Assembly: GCA_007570785.1 (NCBI GenBank)
Contig: ML662465.1
Coordinates: 6,685,974-6,749,973, forward strand
Origin: Antilocapra americana
Taxonomy: Eukaryota > Chordata > Mammalia > Artiodactyla > Antilocapridae
Length of the DNA: 64,000 nucleotides
Reading direction: 5' to 3'
Shown here: one piece after another, positions 50,918-62,726 of the stretch
Layout: every line of letters starts with the position of its first letter
How positions within the stretch are numbered: position 1 is the stretch's first letter
Notes under the pieces: model-generated
Told to the model about the DNA's origin: nothing
The model's input: only the letters and a program-made list of their open reading frames with translations
Databases searched by the model: none
Position numbers and translations under genes: made by a program

Positions 50918-51533
50918 GTACACAGAGAATAGGGAATTTCAGAATTTTTACATACATTTTAGCAAACGAGTTTTGATCTACTGGCTTCTTGGTGCAGCGA
51001 TGCAATGGCGATCCATTCTGGTGCCAAAGACTCACACCATTACAAGGAAGCTGTGAACACTAATTTCTTAGGAGGTGAGGCCAGCCCCACATGAACATCT
51101 TTTGCATCCCTCTGGTCTGCCATGATTCATAAATACTTAGACTTTTTTCTCTTCCTCCCTCAAATGAATCATTAGACGTTAAAAATGGAACAACAGAGCA
51201 CAAAGGGCCACATGCTTTTCAGTATAAAGCATTCTCCTTCACTAGGTTGCTATCACAGTGCAGACCTGACTGCCTGAATATGCTCAGGAGATTTAGTCAA
51301 TATTGTCTGTATTTGGTTATGGAAAAGGCTCTCCTTAGTTTTTGTTTTTAAATCCAAAGTGCATAGTGAGAACAAATCAAAGCATTCTTTTTCTTTTCAG
51401 CATCAGTTTCATCTAAGCGTCTTCCTATGTGAGGACTACTCAGATGCCTTGCCTTTGTCCTCCCCACCCTCCGAAAATAAAAAAATAAAATAAAATTAAA
51501 AATAATAAAAGAGTCAAGCAATTTAGACATTCA

Positions 51534-51718
51534 TCAGCCTGGTAAACAAACTTTGCCGGCAAATAGAAGTCCTACTATTGTAAAGAAAATTGATAAGACA
51601 AAAAGTACATATGATGACCCAACTACTGTGTTGTTGGGTAATTTATAAGGTTGACCTCCGACTTCATTGATGTAAAATCCTATTGGAAATATTAGGGCAG
51701 CCATACAGAAAAGGATCA
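51534..51718 (-). CDS. MOSMO: MOSMO coding exon 3 and stop codon
   Basis: Acceptor GTTTTACAG at 51719-51720. It encodes ILFCMAALIFPIGFYINEVG, an extracellular loop with a potential N-glycosylation site (N-N-T-V in KLPNNTVV), the last membrane helix and the C-terminus KVCLPG. The TGA stop is at 51534-51536. An ATG a few codons upstream of the acceptor is intronic and not the start. Confidence 0.95.
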
Positions 51719-54700
51719 CTGTAAAACAAACCAAAACATAACATTAGTAACATGGTTTGGTGATTAAGAAAACAATGAAAATCTGGCACAAAGGAAGTTT
51801 ACAAGCAGGGCTGTGGACTGATGACAAGACGGTCAAATCTGTCCCAGCAGGTACCACCCATAAAAAGGTTTGCATATACTACAGGTGCTCTGAGGCTAAC
51901 AATTAAACACAACAAAAGCTGGTTTAGCCTTTTACATACAGTTTTGAATACAAGCATTAAGAAAGGCCACTAAACCTACCAAGTAATTGTATATGTAATT
52001 CTTAGACCATTTAAAGTAGTGGCAAAGGGCTCAGGCAGACAGGGGCTAAGTTCTGGCTCTACTAGTGTAATCTTAGTTTTCTGAAATTCTGAAAATGGGT
52101 AAGTTGTAGAAGAATAAACAAAACAATTTTAAGTCCTTTGCACAGTGCCAGGTTGATATTAAGTGCTGAATAAATGTTGATTATTATCATCCTAGTATTA
52201 TTTTCCCAATTCTCTGCTCTTCTCAATTGATATTAATTATAAGGAACTGAGAAAAGGTACATACAAATATAAATACTATTTACCTTACTCTGATTTAAAA
52301 TCAGCTAGTGGAAAGAACTGCAGACTTCTGATATGAGGAGCAAACTGCAGGTGGTTCTCTCTCATGGACAACATTTCAAAAAAAAAAAAAGCACAACCCT
52401 CCCAGGTTTCTGACTACACAGAATTTAAAAAGGGGGCTGGAGGGGAAATCTTTTGAGTTTTGTATACAAATCCAATGAAATATATTATTTGCTAAAATGC
52501 TTTTAGACAGATATCAGAAAACCTAATGTTTGGGCAGAAGTTATTCCACAGTTGGTTGTTTTAGAAACAGTGTGCTCCCCTGTGCTACCAAAGAAAATCT
52601 CTTCTTAAGAAATACAAATTACCTATAGATAGGCTGGCACTTCCAAGAAATTATTTTGCGCTTTTTGAAAGCATATTCACAATCTTTCAACTTTCTCTGA
52701 AGGCAGAAATAGTTCCTCAGTACATTGTGAAGGCAGGTTACTATAGTCATCCCCATTACTAACTGAATGAGAAAACTTTTCTGTGTTAAACCCATTCCCA
52801 GCAATAACGACAGAATCCTGGATAAATATACCGGTTGACACTTGTGCTAAATTATTTGTGTTACTCAATCAACAAAATTTAATAGGAGAGTTCTGAAAAG
52901 GCCAATCAGAAATATTTCCTGGAAGGACTAGCTCCAGAAATGTAGCAAAAGGCAACATTTTCTTAAGTAATACACTAGCTTAAGAAACACGCCAGCATGC
53001 TTGATTGCTTTGCACCATTTAGGTGACTATTTTATATTAAATCGACATAGAGTTTGTTTTCATTTTGGGCATATGACCACACCAAATAATGTTATATAAG
53101 CTGATTTAGATTCTTTTGGATACCTACTACAAAACAAATGAAAAATTCAAGTATTAAGTATTAGATTTTCTGGCCTTTCTGTTGTATAGTTAGCAATAAC
53201 CAACTTTATTAGTGCTGCCAATGTCCCCTCATCAGTGTTATTTGTCACCAACCTTTAATGGTTCTTATGTCTTAGTATGGTTTGGTAAGTAAAATGAAAC
53301 CACAATCTAAATAGCTATAGACAATCTAATAAAAGCAATGGGAAAACATTATTGTCTTAAAAACAATTTGTTCTTTAATACCGATTAATCTAACTTCAGG
53401 GAACACTAAAATAATTTAGAAGTGCTTCAGACATTATGCAGATATTACTCTTGTTCTTTCTGTTAACTGATGTGCCAACTTAATTCCTATCCTTTACTAT
53501 TTTCTACTGTAAAATAAAAATCTATCTTTTATAGTAATCATTTACCACTTAATGACTATATTTAAAGCAGGGTTTAATATTTTACAAGTGTTAAATATTT
53601 TCCAAATTGGTTAGGATCAGCTTAATCAAATTTCAAGGAAGTGATGAACACCTGATTGTATCCAACAGTGATTTCTAATCCAAGGAATCAAGTTATCTAT
53701 ACTTCCTGGGGAGTTTTTAATACTAGTGGATGAGATTTTTCTTAAGCTCTTGAGACCTGAGAAGTTACTTCAGATCTTAAAATATTGTTAATGCTGAAAA
53801 TATCTATCAACTTTTGACAATTAAGTTCTGGGGCCTAAACAAGTCTGTAAAGACATAACTTCCTATCCTATATGGCACAGATTTCTTGGTGGTGAGAGCC
53901 AGATATCAGGTGTACCGGCAGACAAGTAAACTGAGGTGGCAAAGCAAGGACCAGAGTCAGACTTGAAGAAAAAGACACGTCCTTTTGTCACTCTTGCCAC
54001 CACAGGTGAGCCCCTAATGTGTGCCTCTCCTTTGAGCACTTCCTCTGTGTAAACCCATTAAAAATAATTAGTTTATATTCTTAACAAAGCTATTGAGAAG
54101 TAAATTTTCAAAGGCTGAATGGCAACACTAGGGGGAGTCCAGCCCCTCTTATGACTGCCACCCCAGTAGACTAGCTGGGGTAACAAAAACAGTGCATTTA
54201 AGGAAGTTAAGAGAAAGGCTCTATGCTTCCTTAGGTGACATCAACTCTAAGATACACTGTTAAACCAAAAAACCAAGATACAGAATAGTATAAATAGAAT
54301 AAATATGTATTAGAGAACACTCACACATATACATATATGTTTCTACACATAGAATACCTCTGGTAGGAAACCCCAGAAACTGGTGAGAATGGTTGCTTCC
54401 AGGAAAGGAGTAGTGGATAACTGGGTGACAGGGCCATAAATGAGATTTACTTTTCACTTGGTGACCCTTTCATAGGCTCTGAATTGTATATCATACACAT
54501 ATTATTTTAAGAAGTTAAATTATTTAAACTGAAAAATAAAGGAAAAACATTCTACATTTCAAGGTAGTACATTTAAATACATACGTAAATATCTCTCTTG
54601 AAGAGGAATGAAAAACAAGATAATCAAAGTTCTTTCCTTTTATTGAGTCACAAGAATCAATGGCTCATGTAATTTAGTGCTTTTCTTTGACTCATACTAC

Positions 54701-56601
54701 TTGGCTAAATTACATTTTAGATTTTTGATATTCAGAGCATGGAAAGTAAAACTGTTAGTCGCTCAGTCATGTCTGGTTTTTTGTGACCACATGGACTGTA
54801 GCCTCTGTGCATGGAATTTTCCAGGCAACAATACTGGAGTGGGTTGCCATTTCCTTCCCCAGGGGATCTTCCCAATCCAGGGATTGAACCCAAGTCTCCC
54901 TCATTGCAGGCAGATTCTTTACTGTCTGAGCCATCAAGGAATATGCACTCCCAAATCCTCTGGATGTTATTTTACTCCTAAAGAGTAAATTCTATCTGGA
55001 TAAGTAACTGTATCTGTAAGTAAAGATTCTCTTTAAATTCCTCATCAGTACCCTTTAATTTAGTAGCTCCATCTCTGTAACTGCCTCTAGACCCTACTAT
55101 TTAGAAAACTGTCTCAGGAGGTCTGACCTCAGACAAGATCATCAACTTGTTTTACATTTCTTAACAAGGTTGAAGAAGGATTTTTATGTCAACTGCAACT
55201 TGATCTACATTTTAAAATTAAGGGAGAAATAGAGATGAAAATAAAACAATAGATCTGAAAATATATACATTCTCTAAAGAGAAAGAGCTTCACAGGGAGA
55301 TAGGGAGAAAACAAGACTCATGAACTAATATCCCTATCCTATTATCTTTAAGAATAAATTGAGTTTTAACATTAATAGGAATACAAGGGATTATGCCTAC
55401 CCTTATAAATTCTACATGACAATATCAAGGGAAAGTAAGCTGTGCTATAATATTTATTGAAAACCTGAGATGATTATAAGATAATTAATTAGAAATTAAA
55501 TCCTGTAGTATTTGGCATAGGTATAGTTATGTTGTTCTTTAGCTCAGGGTTTCTTAAAAGGCCCTATTGGCATCTAGGGCCAGATAAGTCTTTGTTGTTT
55601 GGGCTATTCCGTGCATTTGTACACTTCTTAGCAGCATCTTTGGACTCTGCTCACTACATGCCAGTAGCATCCCCTTAGTTGGGACAATCTAGAATGTTTA
55701 CAGATTTTGACAAATGTCCCTTGGGGGATAAAACTGGTCTAGAAAGAAGAAAGCAAAATTACAGCAATCTTTCCTTTGTGCATTTTTGTTGCTTTTAGCT
55801 TGGGAAAAGCCTGTGCTGTGTTTTGAAATTAAACCAATTTTCCAAAGTACAAGAGAATGTGTAATATATGTATCATACCCTTGGGCATAGCTTAATGGCA
55901 TAAGAAATGTTGAGAAACAATTGTTAGATAGCCAACTATGTTGATTTTTCAATGATCACACAACTTACAGTAGGAACTCAAATCAATATTAAAAAGCAAA
56001 TCACCACCTTAAACTAATTTATATTTCTGTATATATTTTTCTAGATTTATCTTTATTTGACAGAAGATACCAATACCTTTAAGAAGAGGAAAAGACTCAG
56101 GTTAGTGGTAGCTCTGAGTCACAGGCCTGGAAAACTTATGTCACAGTGTGAGCAAAAATAAAATTCATTAAAATAGCACTTCATACAAAGCAATTAAGGT
56201 CTGATGTCCTGGTCTTGTGGTGAGAATTCTGAAGAGCTGATGGGACTGCGTGGAGTCTATCTGATGGCCGTACGCAAAGTGGTGCTCTTTGCTGATTAGA
56301 GAGTCCTTATTACTGAGACTTGATTATCTTCATAAAAATACCAGTGTGAGTGCCTTCTAGACAAATTTAGTTAGCACAGGTTACTTACTTCCAGTGAATG
56401 CTATCCATCGAGCATATTTTGTGGCTTCTCTTCGCCAGTGGGAAGCCACCAACAAACCACAAGTGACAGTCAATGAAATGATTCCCATGATGATAAAAAA
56501 CAGTGTGGTGACCCACTCTGGGGGAAGCCGAGGTGGGATGCATGTCCGGTCTCGTCCATGGATTGTTTGACACTGTCGCACAAGGCCCACAGTGAGTGCT
56601 C
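51534..56601 (-). CDS. MOSMO: MOSMO coding exons 2-3 (partial gene, exon 1 outside)
   Basis: Modulator of smoothened (formerly C16orf52; orthologues also called Atthog) is a 167-residue four-pass membrane protein with a claudin-like layout. In other mammals it acts with MEGF8 and the ubiquitin ligase MGRN1 to remove Smoothened from the cell surface and so restrain Hedgehog signalling. Here 213 + 182 coding nt join in frame (GGA A|TG ATC). Together with the missing 106-nt first exon they add up to the 167 codons of the family. The visible part holds three hydrophobic segments (TLFFIIMGIISLTVTCGLLV; ILFCMAALIFPIGFYI; YVLFVLSIFFTIVGLLFA) and the conserved C-terminus KVCLPG. Residues numbered from the family start are about 36-167. 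Same strand as VWA3A and upstream of it. Confidence 0.95.
54756..54944 (-). repeat. Bov-tA SINE
   Basis: GTCGCTCAGTCATGTCTGGT to TCTGAGCCATCAAGGAAT. Confidence 0.91.
55540..55735 (-). mobile_element. MER20 hAT element
   Basis: CTCAGGGTTTCTTAAAAGGC, TTTGTTGTTTGGGCTATTCC, CATGCCAGTAGCATCCCCTT. Confidence 0.75.
56389..56601 (-). CDS. MOSMO: MOSMO coding exon 2
   Basis: Starts with the last two bases of a glycine codon, then ALTVGLVRQCQTIHGRDRTC and the second membrane segment. It ends with a basic loop, HWRREATKYARWIAFTG. Acceptor CTCCCCAG, donor GTAAGT. It is 213 nt with entry phase 1, matching a 106-nt exon 1 beyond the window. Confidence 0.95.
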
Positions 56602-57942
56602 CTGGGGAGATGCAAAACATAGGAATATGCTAGTGGGTTTGGCACACCCAGGGAATAGTCCCTACCCACACCCCTTAAATCTTATTTCTCTCTGAGTGGG
56701 TCATCCAAGCACTTAATTCCATTGAGTCCTACTCTGCAGCATTCTGCTGTAGTCTGCTACATAGAAATATTTCATTTAACATGCAAGGTAAACTTAAACA
56801 AACCCCACAAGTCATAGAAGGCAATTCATTCAGTCATTTATTACTTTTCTGGGTGTTTGAGTCAAGCACTCTTCTAGGCTCCAGGAAAATAACTGAACAT
56901 GAGAGATGAGGTTCCTGCTCTTGCTGGGCTTATCATTCTAGCACAAAGAATTGAAACTTTTCTATTCCCAAATCTAAGTCTCACCGTATATTGTTTTGAC
57001 TGAGAAGAAACACACTTTTTAAAAAATTAAAGGCAAACTTGAAATATTTCTAAGTATAATATGTAAATAAAATTAAATAATGGATTAAATACTAGAACCA
57101 ATATTATTTTATTAAATGTAAAGAGTCTAAAAATATTACAATATAAGTACTTTTCCATGAAATTCAAGAAAATGCTAAAAAAAACTAGTAAGTTCACCCA
57201 TTTGGTAACTACAACAATTTTTGTACAGTGCAAAAGTGTTCACATTGCTAAATTATTACTAGCATGCTTCAGCAAAAAAGCATAAAGGCATCAGTGCTAA
57301 CTTTTAAGTACTCCTTCTCCCATTTAAATAAATAAAAGTGTTTTTTGTAAAATATTAAGTGCTATTTTTAAACAAACATGTTCTCATGTCAAACCCAAGG
57401 AACCCTTCTATCAAATTTGGAGTAAATAAATTTATAGAAATCTAGACAAGGAAGATGAAAAAGTAATTACTTTATCCCTTTCCCCACCAAGAAGAACAAT
57501 TAAAATGTTACTTTTGAGTAAAACTTGCTTGCTTTTCCCTTTAAGACCAACTGCAAATGGTAAAACAGCTGCCAAAAATATAAGAAACTTCTAGAGCCAT
57601 TGAAAACATAATAGATTCCTGCATCTTTTGTTGGTCTTATTTTCTCACTATGAACAACTACAACAAAAAGACATTAACCTCAAAATCACAGCACGTGCCA
57701 TGAACAAGTTCCTTTGTTGAGGCACTTTGGGAAGCTGCCCTCGGTGGGATCAGACAGACCAGGGCTGGAACTGTATATGTGTATATGTGGGACTGTTGGT
57801 TGGGGGGTGCTGCTTTCCTGCAGCTTGCCTTTGCCATTAGTACATTTAAAAAAATAAGCAATGTGTTCAAAGAAAACAAAGAAAAAACCCAGCTCTGCTA
57901 TCAAAATTGAGTTGTGGTCTTTTTTTTCTCTAAGGCTAACTT
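56602..57942. other. MOSMO intron 1, unique AT-rich part
   Basis: No exon, RNA gene or recognised repeat seen. Intron 1 continues to the right edge. Confidence 0.6.
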
Positions 57943-57957
57943 TGACTGTAACTTTTC
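57943..57957. repeat. Target-site duplication, left copy (RPL6 retrocopy)
   Basis: TGACTGTAACTTTTC, identical to 58797-58811. It lies just beyond the oligo(T) run that is the retrocopy's poly(A) tail on the other strand. Confidence 0.93.
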
Positions 57958-58796
57958 TTTCTTTTTTTTTTGAAATGGACAAGTTATTTAGTAAGGTTCT
58001 TTGCAAGAAGTTCAGAATACTACTTTGTGAGGATAAATTCCATTTGTGAGAGAAAACACAGAGCGGAGGTAGCCCTGGAGCTGAGGGACAGCTTTGATTC
58101 TTCGCAGAATTTGTGAGTCCACAGCTTTCTGATCAACCTTGCGCTGCTCTGTGATCTCGTATTTCTCTCTCTCTCTCTGTCGAAGATCTCACCCTCCTGG
58201 TGTCTGGGCTTACACAGCTTCTTCTTGAAGTAAGCGTCAGTGAGATGTTCTGGATTTTCACACCACTGATATCGATTTTGGTGGAAGTGGCAATGACAAA
58301 TTTCTGGTGTGTTCTACGCAGAGGAACTCGATTGAGGGACAGAGGCCCAGTCACAAGTAGCAAGCCACCGCCCAGCTGCTTCAGGAAAACGACCCTCTTG
58401 CCTCTGTGGCACCCGGTGAGGATGATCAGAATGGTCCCAGGGGTGATGCTGGCACGCAGCTTCCTCACATGCTTACTGAAGGGTTTTTTGCCGTGACTCA
58501 ACAGTTTCCGAGATACATCTTCAGTAGGGTAATAACTAGGCATTTTGCGAAGTTTGACCACTCGGGTACCACCATTCTTGTCACCACCAACTGGTTTTGT
58601 GACAGTAGCAAGAACCAGAACCTTCTTTTTCTTTTTGACCTTGGATTTAGCTGCCGAATACTTTCTCTTGTACAGGGTCTTTCTGGAGTACATGACTGAT
58701 CGGGAGTACCTGCCAATTCCTCTGACCAGGACAGGGTTTTGGCTGAAGTGGGGCTTCCCCTTAACTTTCTTCACCTCTTGCAAGATGGGAAAGAGC
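57958..58796 (-). pseudogene. RPL6: RPL6 processed pseudogene
   Basis: An intronless retrocopy of ribosomal protein L6 mRNA, on the same strand as MOSMO and inside its intron 1. The 5' end keeps the leader-like CTCTTTCCCATCTTGCAAGA, but the start codon and roughly the first 40 codons of the basic N-terminus are gone. A frame of 233 codons (58133-58834) covers the core, e.g. [40 protein letters not shown] and [19 protein letters not shown] one-base shift near 58245 moves the C-terminal part ([28 protein letters not shown]) to another frame. It ends in an oligo(A) tract, and a perfect 15-bp duplication flanks it. Not expected to make functional L6. Confidence 0.95.
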
Positions 58797-58811
58797 TGAC
58801 TGTAACTTTTC
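58797..58811. repeat. Target-site duplication, right copy (RPL6 retrocopy)
   Basis: TGACTGTAACTTTTC, identical to 57943-57957. In sense orientation the nick reads TCTT|GAAAAG, close to the L1 endonuclease preference TT|AAAA. Confidence 0.93.
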
Positions 58812-58988
58812 AAGAGTGGAAGACAATAACTCAAATGAGCTGGACTTTTTCTCTCAAATCATCTGGTAATTAGGCATTTCTTATGATCTCCGAAGAGGTG
58901 CAAAGAGCACTATAATTATAGGATCATCTCCAGCGAGGTGGAGTAGATGAAGAGAGGGACAGGGACAGAAAATGAGCAAACCTTCACA

Positions 58989-60773
58989 GTTCAGTTCAGT
59001 TCAGTTGCTGAGTCATGTCCGACTCTTTGCGACTCCATAAATTGAAGCACGCCAGGCCTCCCTGTCCATCACCAACTCCTGGAGTCCACCCAAACCCATG
59101 TCCATCGAGTTGGTGATCCCATCTAGCCATCTCATCCTCTGTCATCCCCTTCTCCTCCTGCCTCTAATCCTTCCCAGCATCAGGGTCTTTTCCAATGAGT
59201 CAACTCTTTCCATGACATGGCCAAAGTATTGGAGTTTCAGCTTCAACACCAGTCCTTCCAATGAACACCCAGGACTGATCTCCTTTAGGATGGACTGGTT
59301 GGATCTCCTTGCAGTCCAAGGGACTCTCAAGAGTCTTCTCCAACACCACAGTTCAAAAGCATCAATTCTTTGGCGCTCAGCTTTCTTCACCATCCAACTC
59401 TCACATCCATACATGACTACTGGAAAAACCATAGCCTTGACTAGATGGACCTTTGTTGGCAAAGTAATGTCTCTGCTTTTCAGTATGCTATCTAGGTTGG
59501 TCATAACTTTCCTTCCAAGGAGTAAACATCTTTTAATTTCATGGCTGCAATCACCATCTGCACTGATTTTGGAGTCCCCAAAAAATACAGTCTGACACTG
59601 TTTCCCTATCTATTTCCCATGAAGTGATGGGACCAGATGCCATGATCTTAGTTTTCTGAATGTTGAGCTTTAAGCCAACTTTTTCACTCTCCTCTTTCAC
59701 TTTCATCATAGCAAGGAGAGATAAGAAAGCTTTCCTCTGCAATCAATGCAAAGAAACAGAGGAAAACAACAGAATGGGAAAGACTAGAGATCTCTTCAAG
59801 AAAATTAGAGATACCAAGGGAACATTTCATGCAAAGATGGGCTCAATAAAGGATCAAAATGGTATGGACCTAACAGAAGCAGAAGCTATTAAGAAGAGGT
59901 GGCAAGAATACACAGAAGAACTGTACAAAAAAGATCTTCACCACCCAGATAATCATGATGGTATGATCACTCACCTAGAGCTAGACATCCTGGAATGTGA
60001 AGTCAAGTGGGCCTTAGAAAGCATCACTATGAACAAAGCTAGTGGAGGTGATGGAATTCCAGTTGAGCTATTTCAAATCCTAAAGATGATGCTGTGAAAG
60101 TGCTGTTGCACTCAGTATGCCATCAAATTTGGAAAACTCAGCAGTGGCCACAGGACTGGAAAAGGTCAATTTTCATTCCAATCCCAAAGAAAGGCAACGC
60201 CAAAGAATGCTCGAACTACTGCACAATTGCACTCATCTCACATGCTAGTAAATTAATGCTCAAAATTCTTCAAGCTGGGCTTCAGCAATACATGAACCAT
60301 GAACTTCCAGATGTTCAAGTTGGTTTTAGAAAAGGCAGAGGAACCAGAGATCCAACATCCACTGGATCATCGAAAAAGCAAGAGTTCCAGAAAAACATCT
60401 ATTTCTGCTTATTGACTATGCCAAAGCCTTTGATTGTGTGGATCACAACAAACTGTGGAAAATTCTGAAAGAGATGAGAATACCAGACCATCTGACTTGT
60501 CTCTTGAGAAACCTATATGCAGGTCAGGAAGCAACAGTTAGAACTGGACATGAAACAACAGACTGGTTCCAAATAGGAAAAGGAGTACGTCAAGGCTGTA
60601 TATTGTCACCCTGCTTATTTAACTTACATGCAGAGCACATCATGAGAAACGCTGGGCTGGAAGAAGCACAAGCTGGAATCAAGGTTGCCGGGAGAAATAT
60701 CAATAACCTCAGATATACAGATGACACCACCCTTATGGCAGAAAGTGAAGAGGAACTAAAAAGCCTCTTGATG
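58989..60773 (-). mobile_element. BovB LINE with inverted 5' half
   Basis: 58989-59725 is BovB in minus orientation: 3' tail with repeated TTCAG, then KVKEESEKVGLKLNIQKTKI and MTNLDSILKSRDITLPTKVH. 59735-60773 is the upstream RT part in plus orientation: FLCNQCKETEENNRMGKTRD, LECEVKWALESITMNKASGG, RQGCILSPCLFNLHAEHIM, and a mutated catalytic box YTDD (normally YADD). It ends at EELKSLLMK, directly adjacent in the parent element to the start of the other half. Several frameshifts (e.g. near 60090, 60360, 60410) make it inactive. AAACCTTCACA (58978-58988) and AAACCTTCTCA (60774-60784) may be the target duplication. Confidence 0.93.
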
Positions 60774-60879
60774 AAACCTTCTCAGTAATGCCACACTGTT
60801 CCTTCTCCTATAGCTGCTGTTTGACGTGGCGTGAGTTCATAGTCTCAGTTTAAAGTTTCGGACAATCACTAACCCCTCA

Positions 60880-60952
60880 GATCAGGGATTGAATCTGTGT
60901 CTCCTGCTCTGGCAGGCAGATTCTTTACCACTGAGCCACCAGGGAAGCCCAA
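60880..60952 (-). repeat. Bov-tA SINE, tRNA-proximal fragment
   Basis: GATCAGGGATTGAATCTGTG to GAGCCACCAGGGAAGCCC. Confidence 0.85.
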
Positions 60953-61669
60953 CCTTTTTAGTATCCTGGTAATTGCTTGAAACCAGAAAAGGGGCGGCAA
61001 TAGGGATGAGGAGGTACCAGGGAGTTGTGTAATTGTTCTTAAAATGAAACACTAAAAAGTTTTCTTGAAAAGGAACCTTGGGGGAGAGGGTGCATCTTAT
61101 GATAAGCCAGTTTCTAGTAACTTGGGAAATAAAGAAGGCATTCACAGCAGTGCTCAAGCACTTCTATCAGGAAACCATTCCTAATCATTCAGCAAAAAAC
61201 TTCTAACAAATTACCCTCTGTAGTCTCTATCTCATTTATAAAAGCTCTAATTACTGTGATAATAGACAACAGGCAATGAAACGTCCTCTGGAAAAATTCA
61301 ATATTATGGATTCTGATTACAGTAACAACTTTCTTCACGACTTAAAATATCAATACAAAGACACTTTCACTGGTAACGCTAAATAGTCAGCACACTGAAA
61401 TTCAAATCTGAGAATTATTCTTTGCTGGTAAATATTTGAGGCTGCAGGTTCAATACATCTCTCCTTAAAAATATTTCTGAGTATCCTTTTGTTGCCCCTC
61501 TTACTTTCCATTTATGGACATGGCAAGGAGAGCTGCAATTTAATTTTCTGCGCCTGTAGATTGTTATGCTTTCTGAGTAGGACTGCTTTTTCCTCTTCTC
61601 CTGAGAGGCACACCACACCAAGTGAATACAAAGATAACAAGTGAGGAAATGAATATTAGAGCTATCAGT

Positions 61670-61792
61670 TCAGTTCAGTTGCTCAGTCGTGTGCGATTCT
61701 TTGTGACTGCATGGAATGCAGCATGCCAGGCTCCCCTGTCCATCACCAACTCCCAGAGCTTGCTCAAACTCATGACCATCGAGTCCATTGAG
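61670..61792 (-). repeat. BovB/Bov-tA 3' tail fragment
   Basis: CAGTTCAGTTGCTCAGTCGT, CCCCTGTCCATCACCAACTC, CTCATGACCATCGAGTC. Confidence 0.87.
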
Positions 61793-62439
61793 ATAGCTAT
61801 ACTTCCTAGAAACCAAATGGAGGTAACCCGACAGATGTTCAGCTTTAAAAGAGGAGTTGTGCTCCTATATTTACAAAAGGCCTTATCACCACAAATCAAG
61901 ACCAAATATTCAACAGCTATGTTGTGGAAGAAAAGAAAGCTAATACTAACAAGAAGGCATACTGTATACAAGAAAATCAATTCACAAATATTTTATTGAG
62001 TGTCTCTTATGTGCTCTCATTTTTGTAGTGGTTTGAGATTACAAAACTAATACTCTGTCACACTTTCAGTTAAAATAATTTTTTTCTTAAATTATGCAAG
62101 CTTTAGTGCAAACAGTGGTTGGTCCACATTGTTGCTAATATTCATTTTCTTAAAATTCTAGGGCAACATAATTTATATCAGAGTTACATATTTTCCATAA
62201 GCTGTCTGGATGTAGGGAAATGCAAGGGTAATTGTGCTGCTACTGCTGAATGTTGTAGATTCAGGTACTGTGAGTACCCAAAATTTCACCAGATCTTTAA
62301 ATTTCATATTTTACCTCAAAGTATTATCTCCTACCTGCAGATTCAGATCCATCACTCACACTGACTAGCCAAGATCTTTTACAGCCTCCAAATTCTCTGA
62401 ACACACTTATAGACTGTATCACATAGTTGTGCACTTGAT

Positions 62440-62726
62440 TTTTTAAAATAGCTTTTATTTATTTATCTATTATTTTTGGCTTTGCTGGGTCTTCATTGCT
62501 GTGTGGGCCTTTCTCTAGATGCAGTGTGTAGGCTTCCTCATTGTGGTGGCTTCAGTGCCGCAGGCTTCAGTAGTTGTGGCTCCCAGGCCCTAGAGCACAG
62601 GCGCAATAGTTGTGGTGCATGGGCTCAGTTGCTCCGTGGCATGTGAATCTTCCCAGGTCAGGGACTGAACCTGTATCTCCTGCGTTAGCAGGATTCTTCA
62701 TCAATGAGCAACCAGGGAAGTCCCAT
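62440..62726 (-). repeat. CHR-type tRNA SINE (long form)
   Basis: TTTATTTATTTATCTATTAT, TTTGCTGGGTCTTCATTGCT, GCAACCAGGGAAGTCCC. Confidence 0.9.

Larger units (their letters stand above)
44850..51533 (-). other. MOSMO: Probable MOSMO 3' UTR (end uncertain)
   Basis: About 6.7 kb of AT-rich, mostly unique sequence follows the stop codon on the minus strand. I see no SINE inserted between 46.5 and 51.5 kb, although SINEs are dense elsewhere, which fits transcribed UTR. Contents seen: T/G and T/A simple repeats and a poly-G tract near 50.76-50.89 kb, a UGUAAAUA Pumilio-type octamer at 49308-49315, and two MIR relics between 45.6 and 46.4 kb. The 3' end could be at the AATAAA near 47.81 kb or at the one near 44.86 kb; I cannot decide which from sequence. 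Confidence 0.5.
51721..56388. other. MOSMO intron 2
   Basis: 4.7 kb of AT-rich sequence with a MIR (about 52030-52195, plus), a Bov-tA (54756-54944) and a MER20 (about 55540-55735). No additional exon was recognised. Confidence 0.7.

Noticed and set aside
58498..58716. Other frames inside the RPL6 retrocopy
   Set aside because: Shadows of the RPL6 sequence; only the 58133-58834 frame matches the protein.
59098..59595. 165-codon open frame opposite the BovB relic (and a like one at 1258-1761)
   Set aside because: Antisense shadow of the BovB reverse transcriptase region; the same text appears at each BovB copy.
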